Below, piece by piece: positions 1 to 11,727 of a DNA stretch of 64,000 nucleotides. Both the position numbers and the translations under genes were made by a program. Under the pieces are notes generated by a model. That model was not told the origin of the DNA. It saw nothing but the letters and a program-made list of their open reading frames with translations, and did no database searches. Every line of letters begins with the position of its first letter. Position 1 is the stretch's first letter. The DNA lies in assembly GCA_024734495.1 (NCBI GenBank), contig JALMQS010000816.1:4409190-4473189 (forward strand), given 5' to 3'. The DNA comes from Forficula auricularia (taxonomy: Eukaryota > Arthropoda > Insecta > Dermaptera > Forficulidae).

Positions 1-527
1 CATTATAAGTGAAATTGAATTAATAATAATTTACTTTCTAATAGAATGCATTCACCGATAGACATAGGTTAGAAACTTTTTCAAGTTGGTTTCATTATTC
101 TATATTATATAGTTAAATTAACAAGACTATCTTTTATATGAAACATTGTCATCATGATTACCAACGTTTCAACTTCTCTTAATTGTTATTAATTTAATTT
201 ATATATACACCCAGTATAATTTATTTTTAAATAAAATTTAAATAATAGATTATAGTAAATTGAAGGAATCAACTGGAAAAATGAACGGATCATCTCCATA
301 GCAAAAATTTATTTACGGTACTGCCTTTTAATACGATCTTTTCGCTAATTTAGTATTCCAGCAGAAATATTGAATGATCAAATGAATTCTCTGAAAAGGC
401 ATTTGAGACAATGATGATGGGGCCCATAACCTCGCCAAAATTATTTAGATAAGACTATATGAAAAAGTAAATTCATTAATATCCATGGACGGCGGAACCG
501 TGGGGTCAGGGCGGTCTGCGGACCTAA
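1..527. other. AT-rich intergenic DNA, no gene seen
   Basis: No reading frame, splice-flanked exon or terminal repeat is visible. The stretch ends at the A that precedes the 5' TC of the first Helitron. Confidence 0.5.
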
Positions 528-2032
528 TCTATATAATAAAAATGAATTTCTGTTTCTTTGTAAGCGCAGATCGCTCAAATGCCTAGACCGATTTGACTAT
601 TTTTTTTTTTTAATGTTTTGAATAGTCCAATTCAGGTTAATACGTAAAAAAAATTGGAAAAGTTGCCCGGACAATTGGAAAAATCATGAAAAACTAAAAA
701 AAATAAGGTCAGCCAACATAGCTTGCCAGACAATAAAAGAACTAAACGAGCAAAAAAAAAACAAGTGTTGGCGGCCCTGTTTTTGAGTGTCATTCATTCT
801 CAAAAGTTCTAACCACATTATCGTTGAAGAAGAATTTAATAATGCAACAAAGATTTAAAAAACTATCTATTTTTTTTAAAGTACATTTAAAAACAAAAAT
901 TAAAAAATAAACTGCAACGGATCGTTGCTAAACTTTATTCAAATTCATTTGAAATATTAATATGTTTATTTCTTTATTATAAATCAGATATCACTTGCAA
1001 TTTGCAGTTCATGTTGACTTTAATTCAAAAATAATGATCGATTCTCATTTAACAGTCGAGGAATAACCATTCTACATTCGATTTTTGACATTTCGGTTTT
1101 TATTGGTAGCCATTGTTGAAGACATGGAAGAATCGACTTAAAATCAAAAATAGTAATCGATTCTCATTTAACAGTCGAGGAATGACCATTCTACATTCGA
1201 TTTTTGACATTTCGGTTTTTATTGGTAGCCATTGTTGGAGACATGGAAGAATCGACTTAAAATCAAAAATAGTAATCGATTCTCATTTAACAGTCGAGGA
1301 ATAACCATTCTACATTCGATTTTTGACATTTCGGTTTTTATTGGTAGCCATTGTTGAAGACATGGAAGAATCGACTTAAAATCAAAAATAGTAATCGATT
1401 CTCATTTAACAGTCGAGGAATAACCATTCTACATTCGATTTTTGACATTTCGGTTTTTATTGGTAGCCATTGTTGAAGACATGGAAGAATCGACTTAAAA
1501 TCAAAAATAGTAATCGATTCTCATCTAATACTTGAGGAATAACCTTATTGCATTCCATTTTTGATGATTTGACTATTAATGGCAAGCTCTACTGAAAACG
1601 TGGAAGAATCGACTTAAAATCAATAAGACTAAATTCTTTTATGATAAACAACTCAAGCTTGAGAATAAGATATTTTTTATAAATAGATTGTATATACTTA
1701 TAGTGTGTCTAGAAAAATGAATAATAATTGTAATTTTCAAGTCTTCTTATCTATAATAATACCTACATATAATATAACTTTTTTTTTATTTTCCCCTTAA
1801 TGATAACAAGTGGATTTTTAATACATTTTAAATATTTGTTTCATCTTATTTGTTATGAGTGTATATTGCAGTTAAATAGAATCTCAAATTATATCTATTT
1901 AAGACTTTATAATAAAACAATTATATTTATTCTCTCTAACTAATAAAACATTAATAAAGCAGCCACGTGGGGGTGCAGGGGGCGAAGCCCCCTGGCTAGC
2001 AAAAGGCCCGCAAAGGCGGACCTTGAAGCTAG
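528..2032 (+). mobile_element. Non-autonomous Helitron, 'Hel-A' copy 1
   Basis: The element starts with TCTATATAATAAAAATGAA and ends with a GC-rich hairpin region followed by TTGAAGCTAG. It sits between a host A (527) and a host T (2033). A 5' TC, a 3' hairpin about 10 nt before CTAG, and insertion between A and T without duplication are the hallmarks of Helitrons, which move by rolling-circle replication using a Rep/helicase protein. No Rep or helicase frame is present, so this copy is non-autonomous. Two further copies with the same ends lie at 42551-43700 (plus) and 7565-8816 (minus). Much of the interior is a 119-bp tandem repeat. The boundary call rests on three agreeing copies. Confidence 0.85.
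1037..1630 (+). repeat. 119-bp minisatellite inside Hel-A copy 1
   Basis: The phrase ATCGATTCTCATTTAACAGT recurs at 1037, 1156, 1275 and 1394, exactly 119 bp apart. A diverged fifth unit starts at 1513 and ends near 1630. The sister Helitron at 42551-43700 carries one unit plus one diverged unit, so the array expanded or contracted after the copies split. The short open frame at 1113-1304 only reads through this repeat. Confidence 0.9.
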
Positions 2033-2495
2033 TAAAAAAATAAATTTTACCGTTACTTTACCCAAAAACAACTTTGTTGCAAAATTGTTTTATACTATTA
2101 TCTGTTTGCGTTAACAAAACCTAAAAACCTTGCGCCGTAACGTTAGCCTAATAATTACTCATTTTACTTAAACATTTTCAAATCTGAGAAGGCTCAAAAC
2201 TTGGTTGAGATCGACAATGTCACAAAAAAGACTAAACCATTTAAGTGTGTTGTCAGTTCATAGAGATCGTGCCAAAAACATTTCTGAATTGACTATTCCT
2301 ATAAGAAGTTCATCAACAATGTATCTACAAGAGCTACAATATTCGGCAAAATCCAATGAACACTTGATTGTAGATTAATTTAGTATCTTAAGACCATGTC
2401 CAATTTACTGAACATTAATTACCGGTTACAGGTAGTTTTTTAATCAATTCTTTCTTTTTTTGATAAATATATTTTTTTTAATATTTATTGTAATA
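2033..2495. other. Spacer, no gene recognised
   Basis: AT-rich sequence between Helitron copy 1 and a GC-rich Hel-B terminus. I see no coding signal or terminal repeat. Confidence 0.4.
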
Positions 2496-2577
2496 CGAGC
2501 AGTACCTGGCGTGCCTACGGCACGCCCGGCACCGCTCGGCCCTCTGGGCTGATGGCCCTGGCGGGCAGCGTCTCGAG
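2496..2577 (-). mobile_element. GC-rich Helitron-like 3' terminus, 'Hel-B' copy 1
   Basis: Read on the minus strand, this block ends in a perfect hairpin (GGCGTGCC, 3-nt loop, GGCACGCC), a 12-nt spacer and CTCG, followed by host T. Four copies of this roughly 80-bp module occur in the window (also 26624, 40819 and 56368), each with the same 12-nt spacing and GCTCG end. The geometry resembles a Helitron 3' end, but the last bases are CTCG rather than CTRR. The 5' end of this copy is not recognised. The proline/arginine-rich open frame on the minus strand is not a gene. Confidence 0.5.
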
Positions 2578-2892
2578 ATGTGATTATTAGCTGTCCGTAA
2601 TTATATGTTTTGAAAAAATATTTTTTTGAATAATGAATATTGATCAAAGAAAGATAAAAAAATATCATTAAATGCTTTATAAATATTTTATTAGAGCATG
2701 CAACCATTTCTCTTCTCTCGAAGTTCCCGATCGGTTGGAAACCTTTTTCTTTTTTAATAATACATTTCAATATTTAAATTTATCTAAAAAGTGTCTCTAA
2801 ATTAATTATATATAATAATTTTAAAATTAATTTATCTACTAAAATTTCAAATGACCCGCGCAGTAATAAATTAAGAATTAATCTCATTATCC

Positions 2893-3172
2893 AAGGGCGG
2901 ATCCAGGAATTTTTTATGGGGGAGTGAATGTATATAAGGTGCCCGATGTAAGATCTACTTTTTATCTCGGAAGTGTGTCGCGATCGAATTGTCCAAGCGG
3001 GGGGGGGGGGTCAGAGACGCCCCCCACACACACACACACATAGAACTTTAATTTTAAAATTTTTTGAAAAAATAAATGTTTTTTTTTTTTACAAATTTTT
3101 TTTGCCAGGCACGGGCCTCTATGGGGGGGGCGATCGCCCCCTCCGCCCCCCCCCCTGGATCCGCTCCTTTGT
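2893..3172. mobile_element. hAT-type MITE with 8-bp target duplication
   Basis: Inverted ends AAGGGCGGATCCAGG (left) and CCTGGATCCGCTCCTTTGT (right) bound 280 bp with no coding capacity. The 8-bp sequence CATTATCC occurs directly before (2885-2892) and after (3173-3180), as expected for hAT transposase. The interior has G/C homopolymers and a CA repeat. The open frame at 2973-3188 reads through these tracts and is not a gene. Confidence 0.85.
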
Positions 3173-3180
3173 CATTATCC

Positions 3181-4245
3181 CATATTAAATCATATCTCAT
3201 TAAAACTTATATTATAAATTAAAAATATACACCTAATATATAGTATATATATTTTAAAATTAATTTGTCTACTAAAATTTTTAAGAATTTATATTTTTCT
3301 TAAATTCCAAAAAAAAAAAAAAAATTTCGCGGTATGAATTATTTCCAAAAAATTAAATATATATTAATATATAATATATTTAAAATTAATAAATTTGCCT
3401 ACTAAAATTTCAAATGAGGCACGCCGTAAATCTAATAGAGGAATATATTAATATATAGAGATATTATAGATATATAATATAGAGAATAGATATGTTTTCT
3501 TTGTAAAATTTGACAATATAACAACTGTCATTAAATATTAGTTGCTTGTTCTCCCACATCGTACGCTAAGGCGCCACAGGTACTGTCTGACAATGGCTTT
3601 AATATATATATATATAGATTATTTTACTTAATGATGGAAAAACATTTAAATATTAATTTTGAAATTATAATTTTCCTCAAACAATAATTTCCGTCCACCT
3701 CCACCCCGAAAATATTATAAATTTACGCTCTTATTAAGACACAATTTGAAAATTATTTAGATTTGTTTAGAAATCAGTAATGTAAATTATTTTTCCTAAA
3801 GTAAGACACTTGTTAAATGAATATATATTGGAGTACTGTAAAGAATGAAAAAAATGTGATATAGATGACAAGTTTTTCCACTCACTAAAAAGGGAGATTA
3901 ATGGAGAGAGACATATACAAATTACAACTTTCACTCTCAAATAGAACGCTATCCTCCGAATTCGAGCAAAAAACCTTTCACGTATAGTTGATGACCTAGA
4001 ACTAGCTAGAGGATAGAGTTAATAACATCACGTTTTTAAAAACAAATAGGAAATTAGGGATACTAATCAAAAGTTTGGTTCTCATATTTATTTTGCTTCC
4101 TTAAATAATATTTTAGTACCTCGGTAATTTTTTGATTCAGTTAAAAGCGATATATAAATGTATTAATATTATTTTTAATTCAGGTATAAAGGTCGATTTA
4201 TAATCGCAACTAAAATAAAATAAAATTGAAATAAAATTTAATTTA
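3181..4245. other. AT-rich spacer, no gene seen
   Basis: Contains TA-rich microsatellite-like runs (near 3430-3480 and 3600-3625). No coding frame, exon signal or clear transposon end was found. Confidence 0.4.
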
Positions 4246-5035
4246 TCTACTCTTATTAAACGAGCAAAAATTGCATTTTTATTGATATATACATATATTT
4301 GTATCTTGGTTCTATTTTGAAAACGACTCTACCGATTTCGATGAAATTCACGGGTTAGGGGGTTTTTGGGGTGACAATTCGATCTGCCACAGTCTCATCT
4401 TCGACAAAATTGTTTTTGATGGGTTTTTTCGTAATCAAATTAATTATTCTCAGGAAGACAAATCCCAATCTTTGAGTTTAAAAAAGGTTTCTCTTTTGTT
4501 TACTTTTGTATCCCATGACAGACAATGAGTTGGGTTAATCCTTTATTCTCAAAGGCCTTGGAGAAGTATTGTGATTCTGGATTTTATTCTCCCTAAACGC
4601 TAGAAATATTAATAAACGTTTTATAATTGTTTTTATAAAGAACTTTATTTATTTAATAGAATAAAAAATAATCAAGAATTTATTTAAAAATATATTTCCT
4701 ATAACCAGGTCTCAATTTTCTGAAAAAACAACACATTTTGATAGGTTTTATTTATTAACAATTGGATGAATAAAAATGAATCATATGGTTGAATCAAAAC
4801 AGGTGCAGGAGGCGGGGTGCAGTGGTCGGGGATCCGGGGGTAGGGCGAGGTTTCTGGGGGGGGTGGGGGGTACAGTGGGCGAATATTATATATATTTGTA
4901 TTTTTTTTAATTTGAAAACGGCTCTCAAATAAAAATAGACCTTTTTATCAGAATTTTAAATTAAAAATAATATTAAAATAAAGCTTTTAACTGAAGGAAA
5001 AAGTTACCGAGCATCGCTCGGTGCCTCCAGGTACT
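4246..5035 (+). mobile_element. Helitron-like element 'Hel-C', copy 1
   Basis: Starts with TCTACTCTTATTAAACGAGC and ends with the palindrome ACCGAGCATCGCTCGGT (5006-5022) and CCAGGTACT. Related starts or ends recur at 5767, 9460, 15630, 23636, 45479 and 49172. A 5' TC and a 3' hairpin suggest Helitron-like ends, but the terminal CTRR is absent, so the class is uncertain. A G-rich block lies inside at 4801-4879. No coding capacity. Confidence 0.55.
4801..4879 (+). repeat. G-rich tract inside Hel-C
   Basis: A run of G clusters, including stretches of seven or more Gs, in otherwise AT-rich DNA. The same kind of tract lies in the Hel-C copy at 16121-16305, and a C-rich counterpart is at 21256-21506. 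Several runs of three or more G with short loops could form G-quadruplexes. Confidence 0.6.
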
Positions 5036-5767
5036 ATCTATTTATGCCAAAGTTTACACCCGCTATGACCATCATCAAGACGTATCACTGGTCATAAAGT
5101 TTTGAATGTAATTGCAATTAAAAATAATATTAATATAGCCCTAGGTTCTTTCGTTGACCTTTTTAAATTCTGAAGAAGGAGGCACGATCCTTCGAATTGT
5201 CAGATTTTTTAAGAGAATGAAATTGATATAATAATAAAAATTGCGTAAAATTGTGAGGTAGGTTTTAGTTTTTATTTTTGTAAAACCCGCCTCGCAATTT
5301 TACGCAATTTTTTATTTTTTATATATATTAAAATGTTTCACCTAGAACCAACACCTATCTCCTTAAAAGTGTTATGAATGAAATTGATATTCTAATAAAT
5401 TATTTGATAAAAAATACCTTTAATTAATTAAATTGGCAAATTACTAATATATAATAATATTTGGTATAATCTATTTATGGAATTTAAAATTGAAAAAGAC
5501 AATTATTTATTAAAAGGAAATTGAATAAAAATGTAATTATACATTTTTATCAAGACAACCACTTGTGAATAATTATTTCAATTAACAAAAAACCCATCAA
5601 AAATAATTTAGCCGAAGATGAGACCATGACAGATCGAATTGTCAACCCAAAAAACTCCCTAACACATGAATTTCATCAAAACCGCTAGAGCTGTTTTCAA
5701 AATAAAAAAATATACAGAAATATATAAATATATATACAATTTTTGGTCTCAGTTTAATAAGAATAGA
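5036..5767 (-). mobile_element. Hel-C element on minus strand, tail-to-tail with copy 1
   Basis: The right boundary is the reverse complement of the Hel-C start (ends AATAAGAATAGA at 5767). Interior blocks match the 15630-16726 copy in reverse, including the CTGAAGAAGGAGG motif at 5170-5201, which resembles a decayed Penelope hammerhead core. It abuts copy 1 at 5035/5036, giving an inverted pair joined at the 3' ends. No coding capacity. Confidence 0.5.
5239..5310. repeat. Short hairpin (about 30-bp arms)
   Basis: The arm with ATTGCGTAAAATTG (5239-5267) is followed after a short T-rich loop by its near-complement (5281-5310). Probably a MITE or part of the surrounding Hel-C copy. Confidence 0.6.
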
Positions 5768-5810
5768 TGTAATCCATTTTTTTTATTTATTTAATATTGA
5801 AATTTTTGAA

Positions 5811-7365
5811 TTTTACTTTACCATACTTGGTATGGTCAAGTATAGTATTCGTGCATGAAAAAAGTGTTTTTTGCTTCGTTTTTTCGAAATATTTAAAAAA
5901 CGGGTGAAACTACCATATATTGATAAAAAAATTAAGCGAAACCATGGGGTTCTAGTCTACAAAAAATCTCTAATAACTGAACATCGAAAAAATATGTTTT
6001 ACGAGATATTAATTATTTTGTTAAAATGTCTGTTAGTACTTTTGTTAGTTCACAGGTTACCAAATTATTGTTTACGCTCTAGCTGAAAAATTAGTGTGAA
6101 TATCAAAACAAAATTTCACATGTAGTTTTGATGCATTGAAATTAAGATCTGATTAGATTTTGGTTGAATTTGAACCAAAAATTAAGAGGCGACGACGGTT
6201 CAAAAAATTGAAATTATAAAATTTTCAAACTAAAAAAACCAAGAAAAATGAAATTTACTATAAAATGAATCCTAGAATAAAAAAAGAGAGTTGTATATTT
6301 TCATTGAAGGAAATGTGGGGGGGTTCAAAAATAGAACTATCATTATAAGTCCTAGACCCTTTGATCGATTTGTACGAAATTTAATTCGCATATGCACCTT
6401 ATACGATCTTATCAAAATGACTCACTATGTGAAATTGATAGTGACAAAAAATAAGCTGACGTGTTCTGATGTGGCCATCCACTTGACTTTACCATACAAC
6501 CTGGCCCCTCACTTATATTTAATATTTAATAAAATTATTTATAATCATGTAAGGGGGAGGGGTTAGTTTTTGCATTTATAGACTCCTGGGACCCACTGAT
6601 TATGTATACAAAATTTGGTTGAGTTTGGTAAATGGCCAAGATTTTCATTTTTTGACCCCTCCCCCCCCCCACACATTTTGGGCGTTTAGATTTTGCATTT
6701 TTAGAATTCTGGGGGTCCACTGATTATGTATACAAAATTTGGTTGAGTTTGCTCAAACGACCTAGATTTTTAATTTTTAACCCCCTCGACCCCCCTTAAT
6801 TTTGGGTCGATATGCACCAAAATCTAATCAGCTCTTAATCTCAATGGACCAAAACTATGTGTGAAATTTGGTTTCGATATTCACACTAGTTTTTGAGCTA
6901 GCTCGTCCACAAATTTTGTAACGCACAGACTAACAACTAACTAACTAACAGATATTTTGACAAAACAATTATTATCTCGAAAAATATAATTTTTTCGATG
7001 TTCACTTATTAGAGCTTTTTTGTAGACCGAAATGCCATGGTTTCGCTCAATTTTTTTAATCGAAATAGTTTCAGACGTTTTTTAGATATTTTGAAAAAAG
7101 AAGGAAAAAACCACTTTTTTCATACACGATTACAATACTTGACCATACCCTGTATGGTAAAGTAAAAGGGGTGGGTATTTTCAAACACATTTCTAATAGA
7201 ATAGTCTCTTAATTAAAAGGAGATATTATTAATTGCTAATGGGTCCAAAATTAATAGGGGGGGAGGCTCTTTCATAAATAATTCTAATTTATTTTATTAA
7301 ATATTAAATATAAGAGAGAGGCCAGGTGTATGGTTAAGTCATGTGGATGGCTACATTATTTTATT
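5811..7365 (+). mobile_element. Repeat family 'IJ', outer copy (I to J), split by an inner copy
   Basis: Family IJ has two unlike ends. The I end begins TTTTACTTTACCATAC and forms a hairpin with GTATGGTCAAG. The J end carries the reverse of GTGGCCATCCACTTGAC. This outer copy starts with I at 5811 and ends with J at about 7335-7365. It is interrupted at 6449-7167 by a second copy in the opposite orientation. Other copies: 14196-14864, 25505-26374, 49927-50866, 52264-53227, 54935 (split) and 55935-56334. No transposase is present, and the class is not recognised. Confidence 0.55.
6449..7167 (-). mobile_element. IJ family, inner nested copy
   Basis: Starts with the J end (AATAAGCTGACGTGTTCTGA) and finishes with the I end (CCTGTATGGTAAAGTAAAA). 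It has two copies of a roughly 115-bp module with TGTATACAAAATTTGGTTGA and a poly-C run. It lies inside the outer copy at 5811-7365. Short open frames here read the module and are not genes. Confidence 0.6.
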
Positions 7366-7564
7366 TTTATTAAATACAGTTGAACGTATTTAATGTCTAG
7401 CTTAAGGAGAAAGCATACTATTATTTAGAATATTATAATTCGTGATTACCAACAAGTCTTAAAACATTTTGAAGAAATAAGAATTTTTCCCAAATGAATG
7501 CCGTTGGGATATATAGGTTATTTTTACTTTATTTGTATTCTATGTGATTGGAATATATCTGATA

Positions 7565-8816
7565 CTAGCTTCAAGGCCCGCCTTCGGCGGGCCTTTTGCT
7601 GGCCAAGGTGCTTCGCCCCTGACCCCCACGTGACTGTTTTATTGATGTTTTATACACGTGTAAAGAACACTTTGATATATCAACTCTTGTGAATTAATTG
7701 TAATAGGTTGATGAAGAGGACAAAGTACCTATATCTCTTTATTTATGAATTTAAAAATTTATTTTTCAGCAGAAGACAATATTTTATTGTCCCCTTCTGC
7801 TACTCAATTATTCGGCAAAAAGAACCCTTCAACTTAAATTAAAATAAAGTTTTTGTCTTGTAAAGATTCAATAAATAAGGTAAAAATTGTCATTTGGGGA
7901 GAATTAACCAATTAAAAAATTCAAAATAATACACTTTTAAATAATTGAATTTTGGTTTTAATCTTAAAAATAATTTTTAATGAAATTCCAAAAGCTAATT
8001 AATTCCTTTCAGTTAGTTTAGTTAGTATAGTTTCAATAATCTTTTATAATCAACTTTGAAATAAATAAATAATATTGAAATGAATGAATGAGAGCTCGAA
8101 TACAGAAGCCAAAAGGCTTAGTTCTTTTGAAATGGCTGAGGAGTCATAAATACAATAGAAAAAAGATGAGGTGAGATTCCCAAGGGTATTTTTAAGAAAA
8201 ATAATTTTTAAATAACATATTTTATTTTGAATTAAATATTATTCATCTATATATATATAATCAAAAGCTTGGCGGAAGCTTTTTTTATTTTTTTCTACCC
8301 TATTAAAGGCTGTTTTCAGAATTTTTTCAAATTTTTTCACCCAACCCAAAAGAAGTTAGGAATTTTTGAAAAATAGCCTTTTTTTAAATAACAATAACTT
8401 TTTCAAAAATTTAGTTATCATGACGATTTTTTTTTTAATTTTTGCTTTTAAATGTACTTTAAAAAATAGATAGTTTTTTAAATCTTTGTTGCAGTATTAA
8501 ATTCTTCTTCAACGATAATGTGGTTAGAACTATTAAGGATGAATGACACTCAAAAATCTGACAAACAGGGCCGCCAACACATGTTTAGTTTGATAGTTTA
8601 GTTCTTTTATTGTTTGGCAAGCTATGTTGGCTAACCTGAATTTTTTTTAGTTTTTCCTGAATTTTCCGATTTTCCGGGAATCTTTTCCAATTTTTTTTTA
8701 CGTATTAACCTGAATTGGACTATTACGAACATTTAAAAAAAAACTAGCCAAATCGGTCCAGGCATTTGAGAGATCTGCTCTTACAAAGAAACAGAAATTA
8801 ATTTTTATTATATAGA
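7565..8816 (-). mobile_element. Non-autonomous Helitron, 'Hel-A' copy 3
   Basis: On the minus strand it starts with the Hel-A TC end (8816) and ends with the hairpin GGCCCGCC TTC GGCGGGCC, then TTGAAGCTAG (7565), between host A and T. The hairpin is perfect here. It lacks the 119-bp array of copy 1 and has picked up an internal hairpin near 7750-7810 that resembles the foldback at 10543-10680. No Rep/helicase frame. Confidence 0.85.
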
Positions 8817-9459
8817 TATTATGAATATAATGAAATAACGAAATATATGTCCCCGAAAAAACATTTCCCGGAAAAAAGCCTTTTTTTTGAAAAGAAATCA
8901 TTCAACACTATTCATAGTTATCTAATAATCCCATTTTACAAAATTGTATATATAAGAGTGTGAAAGATGAAAATACATGACTCGAACTTTATTCCATCAA
9001 AAGTAGCAAACATTTTTTTTTTTGTGATAAGTTAGCCACCCACGATCGATATATTAAATTATTTTCATATAGCTAGTGGGATGCTCGTAGGGATTGAATT
9101 CCACGCTCAAGAAAAAGGTAAAAGTTTGGTGATTTTAAATTAACCTGATATTGTTTCAATTTCACCTACAATTTAATCTTACTATTTAATTAAATATACC
9201 TACTCTTGGACAAAATTAGCGGAACAAAAAAACTATATAATTCAATTTAAAGCGATGACTAATCTTTTAGTTTCTTGAATAATTTGTTAAAATTTTATTT
9301 ATAATCTTTTATTTATTTTAATAACTCACTTAAATATTGATTTTTCACATTTTATTTAAATTTTATAAAATTTTATTTATTAGGTACACGTTCCGCTTAA
9401 TTTTGTCCATGAGAGGCATAAGGTGATCCTAATATTCCAAAATTCATAATATTATCATA
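8817..9459. other. Spacer, no gene seen
   Basis: AT-rich DNA with no clear exon or transposon end. Confidence 0.4.
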
Positions 9460-9500
9460 TCTTATTTATTATATTAAACGAGCAATTCTTATATATATAG

Positions 9501-10122
9501 GATTTTATTCTCCGCTCCTTTAGCTGTAAAATGCTCATTTTCGCCTTGAGAAAGACGCTTGCTGTTTGCCGGTCAGAATCCTTCGATAAAATGACAGGTG
9601 AGCAGCAAGGACACGCCCCTTTTATAACGAGAAGCGAGCGCGCGAAAAATTATGCATGCGTCATCCTAAAAAGCCGCGAATAATTAACCAATCAGTTTAA
9701 TTGCTAATTAGGGCCAAGTTTATAAAAGCAGCCAGCTCCTCGGCGCGAGTTCAGTTGTCAGTTGTGAGTTGTCGGCTGCTGTTCAGTTGTTGAAGCTCAT
9801 TGAATGGGGAAACTCTCCGAGGTGACTGATCACCTGGGAACGATTTGGTAAAGAGACGGCTTGTGTCTAAGAAGTAATTTGTATACACGCTCTGTAACGA
9901 AGAAGCAATAAATGCAGACTTTGTACCATTATTTTATTAAAGCATATTTTCAATTGCCCAGTGCAAATTCTTATTTTAGAAAAGCATTTTTCTGGCTTTA
10001 CGCCGGCAAGAGAGATTCTAATCTCTGAAGATCATCTCCCATCCAAGCCCGGCTAATATTCTTCCAACTAACCCTTCGAGCTAAAAATAAATAAAAATCA
10101 TCCATCATCTTAATCATTTCCT
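9501..10122 (+). mobile_element. Promoter-like insertion, possible solo LTR
   Basis: About 620 bp of distinctly GC-richer DNA interrupts the Hel-C element. ATATATATAG flanks both sides (9491-9500 and 10123-10132), which may be a target duplication or just TA-rich sequence. Inside are a TATA-like TTTATAAAAG near 9719, an imperfect CAGTTGTCAGTTGTGAGTTG repeat about 30 bp downstream, and an AATAAA near 9908. This order fits a retroviral-type LTR (U3-R-U5), but I found no TG...CA termini. It could also be a captured host promoter. Confidence 0.4.
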
Positions 10123-10389
10123 ATATATATAGAATGGGTTTCTCGAAAACGGCTCCAACGATTTGGATGAAATTTACGGTTTTTGGGTTGACATTTTGAT
10201 CTGTCACGGCCTCATCTTCGGCTAAGTTGTTTTTGATGGGTTATTTGTTAATTGAAATAATTAATCATAGGTGGTTTTATAGATAAAAATATATAATTAC
10301 ATTTTTATTCAATTTCCTTTTAATAATTAATTGGTTTTTTAATTTTAAATCTTACAAATAATTCATTACATATTTTTTTGAAAGTTTAT

Positions 10390-10535
10390 AATAGAAATAT
10401 AAGGACAAGTTTTTATGCGAGACTTTTTATTTATCAGCCAACGTTTCGTCAACTTTGTTTCTGATGGTAACGAAGACAAAAAGAAAATTAGACGAATGTG
10501 TGACGTGACTATTTGAAGCCCTTATGGATAATAAT
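10390..10535. mobile_element. Penelope-type terminal fragment
   Basis: Resembles one arm of the foldback at 35082-36012: ATAAGGACAAG, CCAACGTTTCGTC and AGACGAATGTGTGA occur in the same order. The hammerhead core is degraded. Confidence 0.45.
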
Positions 10536-10542
10536 AATTATT

Positions 10543-10680
10543 TTGAAGGAGACAATAAAGAGTGTAATCTTCTGCTGGAATTATAAATGTTATTTATTTA
10601 TAACGAAACTATAGTCTCGTTATAAATAAATAAAATTTATAATTCCAGCAGAAGACACACTCTTTTATTGTCTCCTTCAA
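10543..10680. repeat. Near-perfect 138-bp hairpin
   Basis: Two arms of about 65 bp, containing AATCTTCTGCTGGAATTATA and its complement, are separated by only a few bases. A related hairpin lies in the Helitron at about 7750-7810. It looks like a small foldback MITE. Confidence 0.8.
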
Positions 10681-10825
10681 TATATAAAAATTCCCAGAGC
10701 GAGTTTAAACGTTGGAAAAAATATAAATGAAATTTTTTATCAATTGTATTACATTTTGGCTGCTAATAAAAATTGACCTTTTTAGCTGAATTTAAAATTA
10801 AAAATAATTTTAATATATTGCTTTT

Positions 10826-11670
10826 GCAGCTACATTTGCAGATGATACGGCAATTCTAGCAACCGGACACAACAACTACGAATCTACACAAAAATTGAAC
10901 ACCTCACTTTCCAAAATCCAAGATCCAAGAATGGACTGCCAAATGGAGAATAAAACTCAACGAAACAAAATCGGTTCATGTTGACTTTAGTCACGCACAT
11001 ACCGGTATATATCAACAACAACATCATCTCATACTCCAATCAGGCCAAATATCTCGGAATGACGCTAGACCCGCGTCTCCGATGGAAGGTACATGTCAAG
11101 AAAAAAAGGGAAGAGCTTAATATCAACTTTAAAAAGATCTACTGGATAATTGGAAGAAATTCTTCAATGTCAATTGAAAATAAGCTCCTTTTATATAAGC
11201 AAGTACTCAAACCAGTGTGGACATACGGCATCCAGCTGTGGGGATGTACAGCACAGTCAAATAGAAACATTATACAAAGATTTCAAAATAATGTACTAAG
11301 GTGCATTGTAAATGCTCCTTGGTACATTCGAAACGCGGACCTCCATCGTGATCTTGGCGTGGAAACCGTCAGTGAAACCATTAAGAAGCTATCAGCAGCC
11401 CACCAGACGAGGCTGCAAGGGCATGTGAACGAGGAAGCCTTGCAACTGCTCAACGTTGACACACAGACTCGCCGGCTGAAGCGTATCAAGCCTCATGAAC
11501 TTTGTTAAAAACATTTTAATAAAAAATAGAGATAAAGACAATTATATATAAGAAATATATGATTGCTTGTTGTTTTGTGTTTTGTTTTAAGTTAAATCTA
11601 TAACAAAATTACTTATTAGCTGCGGATAGCAGCTAGATTGTAATATTACTATAAATAAAAAAAAAAAAAA
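10826..11670 (+). pseudogene. 5'-truncated Jockey-clade LINE (reverse transcriptase C-terminus)
   Basis: This is a dead fragment of a Jockey-type non-LTR retrotransposon. It opens at the reverse transcriptase catalytic core (the FADD motif is readable near 10832). A frameshift follows near 10910-10980, then a 176-aa frame (10978-11508) with AKYLGMTLDPRLRWK, GRNSSMSIENKLLLYKQ and KPVWTYGIQLWGC, typical of the Jockey thumb and C-terminal region. A poly-A tail ends near 11670. ATATTGCTTTT flanks it as an 11-bp target duplication (10815-10825 and 11671-11681). It was inserted by target-primed reverse transcription into the Hel-C element. It is unrelated in detail to the larger LINE at 27168. Confidence 0.85.
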
Positions 11671-11727
11671 ATATTGCTTTTAACTGAAGCAAAAAATTAC
11701 CGATCATCGCTCGGTGTTCCAAGTACT

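Larger units (their letters stand above)
9460..11727 (+). mobile_element. Hel-C element, copy 2, with several nested insertions
   Basis: Starts TCTTATTTATTATATTAAACGA and ends with a hairpin-like CCGATCATCGCTCGG and CCAAGTACT. Against the copy at 15630 it is broken by a promoter-like insertion (9501-10122), a Penelope-like fragment (about 10390-10535), a foldback (10543-10680) and a Jockey fragment (10826-11670). Without these insertions it would have a normal length. Confidence 0.55.

Noticed and set aside
1113..1304. Open frame of 63 residues
   Set aside because: It is a reading of the 119-bp minisatellite in a Helitron and repeats itself.
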